64,000 nt of DNA from NCBI GenBank assembly GCA_028015205.1, contig CM051514.1, positions 7,812,001 through 7,876,000 of the forward strand, given 5' to 3'. Numbering within the stretch: the first letter of the stretch is position 1; each line of letters starts with the position of its first letter. Source of the DNA: Mytilisepta virgata. Lineage: Eukaryota > Mollusca > Bivalvia > Mytilida > Mytilidae. The notes under the pieces are model-generated. The model had not been told where the DNA came from. It searched no databases and saw only the letters and a list, made by a program, of their open reading frames with translations. Positions 23,290-35,290 of this stretch are shown here, in pieces. The position numbers were made by a program, and so were the translations under genes.

Positions 23290-24060
23290 AACTACGAGAA
23301 TGAAAAGATCAAATCGATTTACCATACCAATCTGCAATTTCGTGATGACGACCGTAGAATTTTTTTATGTGATGGCTTCAACGTGGGAACAACATACCCC
23401 TTTTGCGTCAGCACCCATGTCCCTTCCAGGAAATCATTGTATTGCTCACAAGCCCTGGACCAGCGAATTTTGCTGGAATGTTACTACTAATGAACGGAAA
23501 GCTGAAAATTGGAAAAATGAAGTCATCATAGTTGTTATATAGTTTTGATTGCATTTTCAACGTAAAGGGTAAGCAAGGAGGCTGACTTTCTAGTGTCAGA
23601 AGTATATTTTATTTCAAGCTCATTGGGATAGATGAGATGCTAGTAATTGCAAAATCGTAAGTTGTTTAGTGATAAAACATCATATATATATAGCGGAAGC
23701 TGAAAACAAAGGATTGAGCTAGAGTTTTATCCTTATAGTTGAGAATCTCTTGAAAAAAATCTGACTCGCATGAATGAAGAAACAGATCCTCAGTGAGAGG
23801 AACATAATTTGTTCACATTGGAATCCCGATCGTGGGTTGAAACACCCGTCCAGCAAAATGTTCAAACACGTAGTCGATATAAAAAAAATCTAACATAATT
23901 AATGCTTTGTGTTCTTGAAAAAAAGTACGCTTTATCTCTGCCAACAAATATATACTTAATTTCCCTTTTTCTCCATTTTTCTTCGTAAAAGAACGATGGA
24001 TCAATTCTTTCAGCCTATATTTTAGTGTGGAATGGGGGTGTAAAGAGTGGAGAAATCGAA
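23290..24060 (-). pseudogene. Degraded RT element (Penelope-like?)
   Basis: Minus-strand remains in order. Around 23813-24004: KKNGEKGKLSIYLLAEIKRT and then FEHFAGRVFQPTIGIPM. At 23690-23660: a palm-like YIYDVLSLNN (normally a Y-x-DD motif). At 23590-23560: LEIKYTSDTRKSAS. At 23480-23530: YDDFIFPIFSFPFISSNIPA. At 23290-23350: IKKFYGRHHE. Stops and frameshifts throughout. This is the longest relic of the family in the window, covering the pre-palm region to near the C-terminus, and it complements the copy at 27930-28740. Confidence 0.75.
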
Positions 24061-24545
24061 TGTCTTAATGATAGTACAAGAAAAAGGCGTCAAAAGTTCT
24101 TTAGAGATTTTTAATATCTACATTTCATAAACGCCAATTCTGAACTATATTTTGTCACAATAGGTCTCAAGGTCAGTTTTTACAGCTGTAAGAATGCGTG
24201 TTAATAGTTTGGAAAAAAAGATTATTAGAAAACTTGGCAGATTGAACAATGCTGCTTGTAAGAGTGGTATCCAGTGCAATAATAGAAGATCACATTCGTC
24301 AGCTTTAGTGGAGAAACCAAACGACAATAGTATGGAATTATGATTATCAAATGAATTATCTCTCCTTATGAATCCTTTGCGGTGGATTCCGGATTGCCAG
24401 GTGAGCTATTAAAAACCAATTCCTGCATTAAACATTCGATTTAGTGCCATTTGCAGACACAACATGATGTCTGCGGGAAAGACAATATATTTAAGCTTTA
24501 AATGCTATATTGAATAATAAATTTGCTGATATCATGAAAGACCTG

Positions 24546-24826
24546 TTAAGGATGATGGCTGCTCTAATAGGAAATAAATAGGATTTGAAATAGGTGTTTT
24601 AGTTTGAGAGAACATATGAATAGTAAACAAATAAGCAAGAAAAAAATATAGGTTCATATGCTCATTTTAGAGCTATAAAGCCTTGAAAATTTGCAGGAAA
24701 TAGGTTTTCTCTGGATTTTTCATTGTCTTTGCATTGGCAACTTCAGTCTCTCAAAAATGTATGAAAAAATAAAAAGGATTTCATAAAATTTTGTCAAATA
24801 CCATTTTAAGGTATATATGATTGAAT
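24546..24826. mobile_element. TTAA MITE, copy 3 (one end lost)
   Basis: Same orientation as copy 1. It starts TTAAGGATGATGGCTGCTC and follows the family to 'aaggtatatatgattgaat', where similarity ends. The other terminus is missing. Confidence 0.75.
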
Positions 24827-24829
24827 AAT

Positions 24830-25290
24830 TGATCCAAACCATGCCTCCTATTTACGGCCAAGGTCAAAAATAAAAAAGAATAGGAAAAAGTGATTACATG
24901 AAACTGAGGTTATGACATTTTCATTACCTCAACATCAAAGTTCATGTCACAATTTACCCGACAGTCTCCTAATGAAAGTCTATCATGCGCTTATAATTTT
25001 TCCGACAATTTTAAAATGAATGTCCAAAACCATTATAAATCTAGATGCATAGATAACAAATCTACTGACCCTAAAAATAATAAAGATAATTTTTGTATTT
25101 TTCAGTTTCATTGTCATTGTCTGAATGACAAAAGTACAAATTTGAATTGTTACTTTTGTTATTATTTTCTCCCCACGAATTGTCGGGCGAACATATTATT
25201 AATCCGTTTCTCCCCAAGAAGTGTCCGGGAACATGTTTATACTCCGTTTCTTATTATTCTGACGAAGTAACAATGTTTTACTCTGTTGTT
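24830..25290. other. No gene recognised
   Basis: A 108-codon frame at 24944-25270 (+) has no domain and low-complexity Asn/Ser/Cys content. Judged not coding. Confidence 0.35.
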
Positions 25291-25822
25291 AGCTCACCTG
25301 GTCCAGAGGGCCATGTGAGCTATTGCCAATACTTGACGTCCGTCGTCCATTGTAGACTTTAAAAAATCTTCTACCAATTGGAACCAAACTTGGCGGCAAT
25401 GGTCGTTAGGTAGGCCTCTTTCAGAATTATATCCGACGACCCCGCCCGCTATCCAAGATGGCCACCAGAGCCGAACATAGTTTAACATATGACCCTACGG
25501 GAAATTTAATTCAAATCCTTTTGTCTGAAACCACTGGGCCACTTGGAACAAAACTTGGCAGCTATATTTCTTATGTGGTACTCTTTCAGAATTATATCCG
25601 ATGACCCCGCCCGCTATCAAAGATGGCCGCAAGTGCCGAACATATTTTAGCATAGGACCGTCAGGGAAAATTCACTGATAGATTTTCTCGTTTGAAACCA
25701 GTGAACAATTTAGTAAAACCAGTTAGCAATGTTCCAGTCTGTAATTCAAGATGGACATAGTCAAACAATTTATTCTGAAAATAATTTCCAGGTGAGCGAT
25801 ACAGGTTCCTGGGAGCCTCTAG
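25291..25822 (+). mobile_element. Helitron-like non-autonomous repeat, complete copy
   Basis: 532 bp. The 5' end is a hairpin (25291-25321): AGCTCAC...GTGAGCT with TGG/CCA extending the stem. The interior holds three degenerate modules, each with 'aaccaaacttggc', 'tttcagaattatatccga' and 'aagatggcc'. The 3' end has GAGCGATACAGG, hairpin AGGTTCCTGGGAGCCT, then CTAG and host T. It shares modules and 3' end with 1-390. No Rep/helicase; non-autonomous. Confidence 0.65.
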
Positions 25823-27925
25823 TTTCTTCTTCTCCAGTCACTTTTTATTCTCCAGTGTTCTTGGAGGTGGCTGACCTGCTCAAAACGAAACTTGGCACAA
25901 AACAGAGCACCATTAGTATATTTGCAGGCTGATTTTAAAATTTTTAAAATATCCACCATTAAATATTTTAAAAATTCTTTAAAAAATGGAAAACAATTCT
26001 GGACAGCTTTAATTTTGGCGTAGAAATGTTCAGCACCATCGAAAATGATATAGCCGAACAAAATCAAAGACGTGATTTTCAAAATATGGCCGGCGTCTAA
26101 GTTGAAAAAATCAGGAGAGAAACAGAAAAATCACGAAAAATACTTGATTATAATTATCAGAAAATAGCCAACAATAACACTAACGACAATGAAAAGCAAT
26201 ACAAAACAAAAAACTTAAACTAGTCAGACAGAAAATTCAGGGGATGATATAAGTATGATGGAGTAAACTATCAAGAGGGCAACATGCCATCTCCAAAACA
26301 AGCAGACTAAAATTGGACATCTAGTGGTCACAACACGGTTTTCAATGAGTGGAAAATCTCACAACGTGTGAAAAGCTCTAAATGGCAGTAAAAAATAACC
26401 AAATGCATAAATCATCAAAACTACATCAAATCATCAGATGAGGAGGAGAATCTAAAGAATTTACAGAAACGTGTACGGTAACTCTGCATATGTCATTAAT
26501 ATAACTGTATCTGTTAAATTATTCCCTTCTTTTCATTTTCAACAATGGCTGATGTTCTTTTGAAACCCATTTGCCAATATTTTTGAATTGTATCATATTT
26601 ACCTTTGAAGTGTTAAGGTATGTCTGTTTTGCAGATATTTTATCAATGTGAGAGCATGCAGAGGTTAAAAAAATGTTATCTAATAAAGAGATAAATCGAT
26701 TAGATAGATTAATTAAATGTTGGAGAATGTTGGTAAATTGTAACCCTACCAGTACTAAACTAAGGTTATGACCTTTAAAGTTCTCTCAAAGACCAAGATC
26801 ACACTTAATTTTTAACCTTATACATTTTTTACCTTGTTACATGGAAACAAAGAAAATGGCTGGTGTTACATATTCTGAGTGGCAACCTTATCGTTTTTAG
26901 GTCAACGCAATTTTGCGGCCTATTGAAATAGTTATTCAGCCTTGAATATTTGACATAGATGTACTTGGAGGTAAAATAAAAACCCGTCACCGACTAGTCG
27001 TTGATATCTGGCACCACCATTAATGGTCTAAATTCACGACCTTACAATATTCTCTGTACAAGTGTCAATCCAGCGAGTTGGTTGTAATGCATAGCAATAG
27101 AAAAAGTACATTGAACGCTTATAGAAATGAGATTAGTGCAATTAGGTTGTAGAGAAAAAGTGTTTCACACAGACATGACAGACATGTGAACATTATAACT
27201 TTTGTGCACCCAACAACTTGATTTTAATGAACATTTATATAAATGAAAATAGTGCAATTAGGTTGTAAATTTATGTTCGTTGCAAAATGTAAAGTAACCA
27301 TGTAAATAAGATGAAATATTGTGTTGTTTTTATAAGTAATAAATTCTAAGCATAAACAATAACATTTACCAAATATTGTTATACACTACCTCTATTGATA
27401 GAACTCATTCGGATACTTCTTTATTGGCGGCATAATGAGATATTGTCTTAAAAGTGTGATAATGATTTCATGATGCTTTCATCCGCGTGGGAAATGTTAT
27501 ATTATGACAAGAATACAACTTATATTTTCAGTGAGAAATTTGATTTCAAAACAACGTAAACAAGACTGCTTAATGACATGATAGAAACAATTAGAGTTAT
27601 TATCTGTACTGTCGTCTGGTCGTTTGCCTTCTGTGCACTGAATCGATATCATAAAGATTCTGTTTTATTTTCAACAATTTATAAACTACTTATATGAGTA
27701 ATCGGAACTGCAATTAGAAAAATATTACGGAGCTTGAGATTTTCCGACTTTGAACTCGAAATCTCTGCTCCAATGACGTTATAATCTACGTTTTAGATGG
27801 AATAAATACTAGGTCTGTATAACACAACTGATATTACTATCGGATTAGTTTTGACCATAGTTTTCAATGACGTCATCAACAAATTATGACTTTGCACTAT
27901 AGACAGCATAAAAAACATTCGACTT
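25823..27925. other. No gene recognised
   Basis: About 2 kb of AT-rich DNA. The phrase 'agtgcaattaggttgta' occurs twice (near 27136 and 27258). No coding, RNA or mobile feature that I can support. Confidence 0.35.
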
Positions 27926-27929
27926 CTCT

Positions 27930-28740
27930 ACACTGTACACTACCATATCGCCTTCTCAATTAAAAGATCGGATCGCTTAAAACAACTAGTTCATAAATGT
28001 TTTTTCAAGAAAAATGGCACACGCAGGATAAATTTCAATTTTAAGTAGAGAAAAGGGATTATTTCGTGAAGAACCACTCTGATTCTCACAAAATGTATTC
28101 TGTAGATAAAATTACAGACATGTTAGATTTTCTCATAGACAACATATTTGTCTAATTTTTCAACAAACAATCGGAATTCAAACGGGAACCAACTGTGTTC
28201 CTCTCCTCGCCAATCTGTTTCTGTACTTATATGAAGCGGACTTTGTTCAAGGGCTATTACGTGAAAACAAAAAGAAACTAGCCCAATCCTTTATTTTCCC
28301 TTTTCGTTATATAGATGACGTGTTGTCGTGAAATAACGACAAATTCCAAGACTTTCTACATCTCATCTGCATGTACTCCATGTACTGCTTGAAATTAAGG
28401 ATACTACATATACACCAAAGTCCGCTTCATATTTAAAGTTGTTCTTGAAATAGACAATGAGGGACATTTGAAGACAAAAGTTTATGACAAACGTGATGAC
28501 TTCAACTTTCCTATTGTTAACTTTCCCTTCTTGAGAAGCAATATACCAGCATCGCCTGCATATGGCGTCTACGTTTCTCAGCTTATCAGATTTTCAAGGG
28601 CATGCGTGAGTTACCTTGACTTTCGATAAAGAGGATTATTGGTATCACAAAAGCTTCTTAACCAGGGTGTTATAAGGGATAAGTTGATGTCATCACTTAG
28701 GAAATTTTACGGCCGTCATCACGATGTTGGACCTGTTCCC
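27930..28740 (+). pseudogene. RT element relic with palm motif (Penelope-like?)
   Basis: Plus-strand pieces in order. LYTTIPHSQLKDRI near 27935. GTNCVPLLANLFLYLYEADF near 28190. FPFRYIDDVLS near 28300-28330, whose Y-x-DD is the RT catalytic motif; it is followed at once by a TGA stop. LKTKVYDKRDDFNFPIVNFP near 28470. IPASPAYGVYVSQLIRFSRA near 28550. LLNQGVIRDKLMSSLRKFYG near 28660. Multiple stops and shifts make it a pseudogene. No endonuclease (APE or GIY-YIG) was seen next to it. The motif order fits Penelope-like RTs better than LINEs, but this is inference. Confidence 0.8.
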
Positions 28741-29010
28741 ACTGTCGTAACATTTCATGTGCCTCCACCGATTTGTGACTTCCACCGGATTGACTTTTTT
28801 GAACTTCACGACAGGTACCGTATATGGAACAGGAACGGCTTACCCTTCCGAGCACCTGGGTTCACTCCTGGTTTTAATAGGATTTCGTGTTGTTCATTGT
28901 TTTTTAGTTTTCAGTGTTTATTTTTGTGATTGTAGTTGTTCATTTCTCTTCCTGGGTCTGTCTGTCCAATAGATTACTTTTTTTATTTGCTCCTTGGGTA
29001 TATTTGTCCT
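28741..29010 (+). repeat. Conserved 3' flank of the RT element
   Basis: Contains CACTGTCGTAACATTTCATG and 'ttccgagcacctgggttcac', followed by a GT-rich stretch. It matches in reverse the sequence at 31380-31644, next to another RT fragment, so it belongs to the element's 3' region. Open frames across it (28639-29120) are shadows. Confidence 0.65.
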
Positions 29011-30250
29011 CTGTAGAAGGACTGGAATGGTCTACATACAACATTGTGCTACAAATTTGCTCTGATCTCGTCTTTCGTTGGAGATATTGCTGCCAACATT
29101 CATTTCTTCATAAACAATGATGAAATAGATAAACAGAAGGAAAGGCTTGATGTGCATTACACTAATTATACAACCGGATTTCTCCTTCTCTTGATCTTCG
29201 AATAGACACCCACTGTCTGCCACCATGACGTAATAACTTAAATACGCCTTGGAAGGGCTATTTTGGTTTTGTCTGTATACAACAGATTACAAATGATATT
29301 ATGTCCTGATTGTTCTGCTCCTGTTCGTCTATTTATATTGATTTTATATTATACAATAATAAATACAGAGTAAAATAATACACTGCAGCCATTAGGACAA
29401 TCAAAGTTTGTTTAATAATGTGTTGACTACAGTTGACAATTCGGAAGTAATTTACCACCGACAAGATTATTGCAAACAAATCATTTACTAAATTAAGGCT
29501 TTCTGTTTGTGAACCCTTGGTCTTATCAATCTCTGTCAGGTTTTGTTTTATTCTAATTTCACTTGGCTAGAATTCTCACGAAAGGTACTCATCACAATGT
29601 TAACAATATGCTGAACAATACAAAACAAATTATGTCAACAAACTTCAGTTTACTATTATTATCTCTGTAGTTTGACCTTTTGTTCTATATGATTAGGGAC
29701 GAGATCAAAAGTTCAATGTATGATAAAAAACTTAATTCAAATAGTTTGGGGGTGGTGGGAGGGGGGGGGGGGGAGGGTGTAAAAATCGCTGCAAGTTTTG
29801 TTATCCGACATCGATTTGCGGATTGAAAAATGCGGATTCAAGTGATGTCCAAGTCAATATACAGAACAAACAAACATTGTTTAGGAAAAACAGGACCCAT
29901 GATACGAAAAGTATACTCTCAAAGCATATGCCAATATTGGTCAATCAATGCCCTCCAGACCCGACAGGTTAGCCGCGGTCTAGAGGTACCCCTGCCCAAA
30001 TATTTTTGGAAGGGTGTTTCAAAAATACAGGCCCTGGGGGGATACAATAAAGCTTCATTTTTAGACTTTTAGCAGTATTTTTCCTGTTTGATATGTTACA
30101 AGGCTTGGGGCATTTTATTAGGGGAATTCAATTGGTGTTTGTTTGGGGGATTTTCGTAATAACATCCTGTTACAATCATTACTTATTAACTCTATACTTG
30201 TTTATGTCTACTTTTTTTCCTAACTGAAAGATTTTCTTTTTTCACCTTTG
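29011..30250. other. No gene recognised; G-rich tract at 29751-29777
   Basis: An 80-codon frame at 29830-30072 (+) lacks recognisable features. The G-rich tract is interrupted by T and A. Nothing else supported. Confidence 0.35.
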
Positions 30251-30442
30251 TTCTAAGTGTATTGAATTCAACGTATCCAACCATTTGTAAAGTATTTTAA
30301 GAGTGGAATAACCACTTTATCTCTATAATTTCTCAATATGACATAGTTCTATGTGTATTGAATTCAATGTATCATGCCATTTGTAAATTTTCATAAGAGT
30401 GCAATAACGACTTTGTATCTATAATTTCTCAATATGAAATAG
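30251..30442. repeat. 96-bp tandem duplication
   Basis: Two adjacent copies (30251-30346, 30347-30442) share GTGTATTGAATTCAA, CCATTTGTAAA and ATCTCTATAATTTCTCAATA with scattered changes. Confidence 0.85.
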
Positions 30443-30894
30443 TTAGTTCTAACAACTTTACGCCATTTAGCTGTCTTTGTAGTGATTATTATAAGCCATT
30501 AATATAATTCTAGATTATTGTCTGATAAAAAGGCGAGGATGGAATGATTAGTGTCAAGGGTTTAATGGGATATTTTATGGTATAGCGAAATATATATATA
30601 TAAATCAATAAAACCTACAGCAATAGAATACTTAAGCTGTAGAATAGAAACCACAATAACGACAAAGGATAAAAAACGAAAGTGAAGCAACACATAGGAC
30701 AGATTCCCATACAAGCATATTTTTGAATATCGGTAAAAACATCGAAGCAAAAAACATTGGTAAAATTTTATAATTCAAATAAATAAAATATGGACAAATT
30801 TAACTCCTGCTTTTAAGCAGTGTTACTCCAGGTGCTTCTACAAAAAGCGGTTCCTGTTCCATGAAAAATATCACTGTCTCAATTGGCCGTGTGT

Positions 30895-31230
30895 TTATGA
30901 AATTTGATATAAACAACACAATTTATAACAGAAAAGGTCTCCAATGACATACCAACCAGTCAACGACACCCAAAGAACAGAGCACCCACCGGATAAAAAA
31001 TAACACAAAAAACATCTCAAACACAAGCGTAAATACAGCAGAGAGTCAGGATAGTTTGACTTGGTACAGACACTGAGCAGTGGTGGAGTTAAACCGGTTT
31101 TATTGTTACCCAAACCCGCACTTATCTATCCCGACACTCTGGTGTGCATGTATAACACATAGTATAAAAGCCAATACAGTATGATTACCAACAAGGTGAC
31201 CGCTTGCTAGAACTGCAAAAAATGGTTGGA
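30895..31230 (-). repeat. Dispersed repeat C, copy 2
   Basis: Reverse complement of 959-1290, with GTACAGACACTGAGCAGTGG and ATTACCAACAAGGTGACCGC. It is the longest match to copy 1. Noncoding. Confidence 0.7.
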
Positions 31231-31379
31231 CGTTACATAATTGACGTAGACAACTTAAAGCTTGTTCTGCATGTAATATGACTCTTTTATGAAAATCACA
31301 TGACTAAACCAAAAGCGAGTCTATATTTCATACTATTTATTTAGAGAAATTAAGCAACTTCAGGTTAATTCTTGATGCT

Positions 31380-31800
31380 AACAAAGAGGAGAAATATACC
31401 TAAGGAGCAATCACAAAACGTAATCCTTTGGACAGACAAACCCGGGAAGACAAATGAACAACCACCAGTCCAACAAATAAACACCGAAAACAAAAAAGCA
31501 ATGAACAACACGAACTCCTATAAAAACCAGCAGCGAACCCAGATGCTCAAGGGTAAGCAGTTCCTGCTCCGTATACGGCACCCGTCGTGAAGTTCAACAA
31601 AGTCAATCCGGTGGAAGTCAATATCGGTGGAGGGACATGAAATGTTACGACGGTGGGAACAGGTCCCACATCATCTTAGATATTGGAACACTGTAACGGT
31701 CAATCAATTCGTGATGAAGACCGTAAAATTTCTTAAGTGATGAAATCAACTTATCCCTGATAAATCCCTGGTTAAGAAGCTTTTGTGACAGCAGTAATAA
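31380..31800 (-). pseudogene. RT element fragment: C-terminus and 3' flank
   Basis: On the minus strand, 31800-31645 encodes SQKLLNQGFIRDKLISSLKK followed by FYGLHHELIDRYS, the C-terminal block of the RT family. The conserved 3' flank then runs to about 31380, as at 28741-29010. The palm region is absent. At its 5' side the fragment abuts a dispersed repeat B copy (31810-32110), so B replaced or interrupted the element. The 109-codon frame 31645-31974 is therefore chimeric. Confidence 0.75.
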
Positions 31801-31809
31801 ACTATACAC

Positions 31810-32110
31810 TGGAGCAATTTTTGCCCGAAATTGGTACTTAATATTTACTGTTACAAAATTGTCAAATTTGTGAAAGCTAAAGGGTATCTCGATTCTGCCT
31901 ACATAGCAATGTCCTTGGATGGTTTTGGCTTTACCCCTTTTGGTCATTTTGGTATTTTTGAATATGCTCTTCAACCTTTTGGGTTTTTGTTTCGGTTTTC
32001 AACATTTTAAGCCTTGAGCACCACTGATGAGTCGCAAATCGACGAAATGTGCACAACATCTCGTGCATTAAAATTGGTATCAAAGACTTTTATTTTGTTA
32101 ATTTCTGATT
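31810..32110 (-). repeat. Dispersed repeat B copy
   Basis: Minus-strand B with GAGTCGCAAATCGACGAAAT and 'tgttgaaaaccgaaac' (in complement). It includes the Lys-rich frame fused to the RT C-terminus. Confidence 0.65.
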
Positions 32111-32452
32111 TTGTACCATAATTTGCCCGTCGGTGTTTTGATATTTTATGGTTCATATCTGTATAGTTTGGTTGTTATAACAAAAAATTGTTAATTACTA
32201 TTTTTTTCCATAATTTGTCCATTGTTGTTTTGATATTATATGATTCATTTGACGCATATTCGCATAGTTTGGTTGTTATAAAAAAGCAGCTAGAGAAGAT
32301 CTTGAACGTATAGTGTATATGATTTTAATTATAGTTTATCAAGATTGATTAGGATTCCGCAGCCACCATAACCTATATGAAACCTCTAATATATATATAC
32401 AACGTATATTGCGTACTCAAATTATGCCAATTCAAATTTCGGAACTTGTCAC

Positions 32453-32849
32453 TTAAGGATGCTCGCTGGTCATGTTTTGGTCTTTTTGTCAGATTTTCGT
32501 AATCCTTGGGTTTTATCCATTTCTTAAACATGATTTTTTTGCCCGTGAACCCCCTTTTTTCTTTTATAATTCAATCATATATACCTTAAAATGGTGTTTG
32601 ACAAACTCTTATGAAATCATTTTTATTTTTTTCATACATTTTTGAGAGATTGAAGTTGCCAATGCAAAGACAATGAAAAATCCAGAGAAAACCCATATCC
32701 TGCAAATTTTCAGCCTTTATAGCTCTAAAATGAGCACATTAACCTATATTTTTTTCTTGCTTATTTGTTTACTATTCATATGTTCTCTCAAACTAAAACA
32801 CCTATTTCAAATCCTATTTATTTCCTATTAGACCAGCCATCATCCTTAA
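32453..32849. mobile_element. TTAA-flanked MITE, copy 4
   Basis: 397 bp with TTAA at both ends. Left TTAAGGATGCTCGCTGGTC, right GACCAGCCATCATCCTTAA. Same orientation as copy 2. Confidence 0.85.
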
Positions 32850-33182
32850 ATAATGGCAGCAAAGTATTATAACATATACAAAGATTGGGATTCATATTTA
32901 CGGTAAATTATATTCCAAATATTATGACGTAATATTTATGCAACGCTATCAGACTGTAGAATAATATATGATTCCGCCTGTTATATTCATTAATAAAACG
33001 CTTTCTGTCTTGGTATTAAAATGTATTTAGATGTCATTATTTTCATTAGACAGGAAAATAATTAATTGATATGGGAAATGTCATGATTAAATTGTGCCCC
33101 AATACGATAATACGTCTGAGGTTCTTTTTAAAATGGTATGATATTGCTTTGACCTACCACTAATAGTTTTCCATTTTTAAAA

Positions 33183-33283
33183 TTATGCAATTTACTGCTC
33201 CATGCATTAGAAAGTCTTTAATACTGAGGAGGATGGACCGTGCTACTGCATAGTTTATATTACATCAATTAATGTTCTTGATT
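33183..33283 (+). repeat. LINE tail fragment
   Basis: ATGCAATTTACTGCTCCATG through 'catcaattaatgttcttgat' matches 34335-34435, the 3' region of a LINE relic 1.15 kb downstream. It is a separate short piece of the same 3' end. Confidence 0.7.
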
Positions 33284-33398
33284 TTCCATTTTTAAAAATT
33301 ATATTTTCACAATATTCTGTTGTTATGAATTTGTTTAAATTTTGTAGTTTTTTTTATCAGAAAACTTTCTTCTCTGAATACAGTTGCAACGAAACGCC

Positions 33399-33496
33399 CT
33401 AGTATTTGTAAACCTCGGTCCGTAAAGACGAATTTTCCACAATTTTACTAGTATCTGTAAACGTCGGTCCGTAAAGACGAATTTTCCACAATTTTA
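33399..33496. repeat. 49-bp tandem duplication
   Basis: Two copies of a unit with TCGGTCCGTAAAGACGAATT and TTCCACAATTTTA, spaced 49 bp, two changes. Confidence 0.85.
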
Positions 33497-34115
33497 GACC
33501 GTAATCAATTTGGATCGTCTTATCACTTGTCTTACGGATGCAACTGGGTTATTCGAAACTTAAACAAAATGGAATGTTCAATGTAAAAGGGAGATACATC
33601 TTCATGTGATATTTTTATTACACTATTACACCCCTGGGTAGCATCAAATATGTACCAAAATCAACAAAAATATTTAAAATAACAATCTTTAAATTGGGGG
33701 AGACGTCATTAATAATAATTTTAAAAAATTTATCTTTGTGAATGTAAATATTAGTCTATATGGATATTTCCCATTCAAAATCATAAATATAATCTTTACA
33801 AATAATGGTAAATATTTAAAGTATACTTGAACTACCCAACAAGGTTAATTTACCAACATAATACTGTCAAATCATTTAAATGTAAATGATGTTGTGGAAG
33901 TTGATTATACTGTAAATAAGGTGTCATGTTGTAAAAATACCAAATAAATACTTAAAAATAATTATGAACATTTATTCTTTAAAATATTAAAATCGCTCCC
34001 AGAAAACAGTTAAATATTTATATACAGTCAAATTATGACCGATTATGTCAGACAAATGTATTCTGGAGAGTAAATTTTTCATGACTAATGCGCAAAATGA
34101 AAATTAGTGACAAAT
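33497..34115. other. No gene recognised
   Basis: AT-rich sequence without open frames or visible repeats. Confidence 0.35.
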
Positions 34116-34119
34116 TCCT

Positions 34120-34541
34120 AGAAATTTAAAGAGGAAGATACGCAAGATTAAAACGGGAAAACCATATATGCAAACAATGCAATTTAGAAGATGAGAATCA
34201 TTTTTTCCTAACTTGTACTAAAAATAAATCTCTTCGGCAAAATTTAGAAACTGAAATCGATAAAATATGTCCAGAATTTAAATACTTGGATAAAAGAGAA
34301 AAAAAAAACAGAAACACTTCTTTCTTCATATCAAATTATGCAATTTACTGCTCCATTCATTAGAAAGTCTTTAATACTGAGGAGAGTGGACCCTGCTACT
34401 GCATAGTTAATAGTACATCAATTAATGTTCTTGATTTATTGCTTGTTTGTTTACTTTATGATTTATTGACATGTATGCCATCAACCATTACCGGTATAAT
34501 TGTGCATTTATTGAATAAATAAATAAATAAATAAATAAATA
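34120..34541 (+). pseudogene. LINE 3' end relic with (TAAA)n tail
   Basis: Plus-strand translation GRYARLKRENHICKQCNLED then ENHFFLTC gives the terminal Cys/His motif of LINE ORF2 (C-x2-C-x7-H-x4-C). A short 3' UTR follows, ending in a TAAA/AAAT microsatellite at 34514-34541, a typical LINE tail. Upstream domains are absent. The sequence is nearer to the 21.6-22.5 kb LINE type than to the 36-41 kb type, judged only on the short motif. Confidence 0.75.
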
Positions 34542-35085
34542 AAACTTCCTGTTCTTCGGTATTTAACTGTTCCATGATATTCTCTTTCGTCAATAATCTA
34601 CTAGACTACATTTCATTTGATCAGATTTTATTTCGACATAACGTCAATATGGTATTTACTTACTCAGCAATCTGCCACTTGGGTTACTTAACACTGACAT
34701 GTCGTATATTACCGGCTAACTTAACCGGCGTTAAAAGGACAACTTTTTTCCTGTGCATAACATTTCAGATCTATAAACGTTTGGTATTTCAAGAGATAAA
34801 ATTACACAAAATTTATTTACTGTCAGTCATCTAATGGCTTTTCTTTGATGCAATAATGTTGTTCATTTGATTCTATTTTAACACTGCCAATTATCATGGC
34901 GAGTACCATGTAACCATCAAATCAGAAGAGCTTCGGGGAATCCTTTAAACAATAACTGTAAAACTGGAAACAGACAAACAGAAGTGTTTTGAGATATGTT
35001 CATATGGAGCTAGGCTTGAGGATTAATGTTAGGACATATGGATTTCATTGACTGTCTGGCGTTAAGGAGAAATGGTACGATATGA
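34542..35085. other. No gene recognised
   Basis: An 86-codon frame at 34574-34834 (+) has no recognisable domain. Nothing else supported. Confidence 0.35.
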
Positions 35086-35089
35086 CTAT

Positions 35090-35290
35090 CATAAATATGA
35101 AAATGTTCAATACTTCGTGGGAAAAGATGAATGTATGAGATATAAAAGAGAATATACTCATTTTGGTTTTCAAGATATTAGACATTGAGCACAGTGGCAC
35201 AATTAATAAGTCATAAATCGATGAAATGTTGGCAGCTTGTGCTTCAAAACTGGTATCATAGAATTTATTTTCAGCTTGGAACAAACGCTT
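35090..35290 (-). repeat. Dispersed repeat B copy
   Basis: Minus-strand B, with 'aagtcataaatcgatgaaat' and the 'aactggtatcatagaattta' end. Diverged. Confidence 0.55.

Noticed and set aside
23300..23542. 80-codon plus-strand frame
   Set aside because: It is antisense to an RT relic whose minus-strand translation matches other copies.
24944..25270. 108-codon frame as a gene
   Set aside because: No domain, low-complexity composition, and the end overlaps another frame next to a repeat; nothing supports coding.
34514..34541. TAAA tract as an independent microsatellite
   Set aside because: It directly follows a LINE ORF2 end and is better explained as that element's tail.
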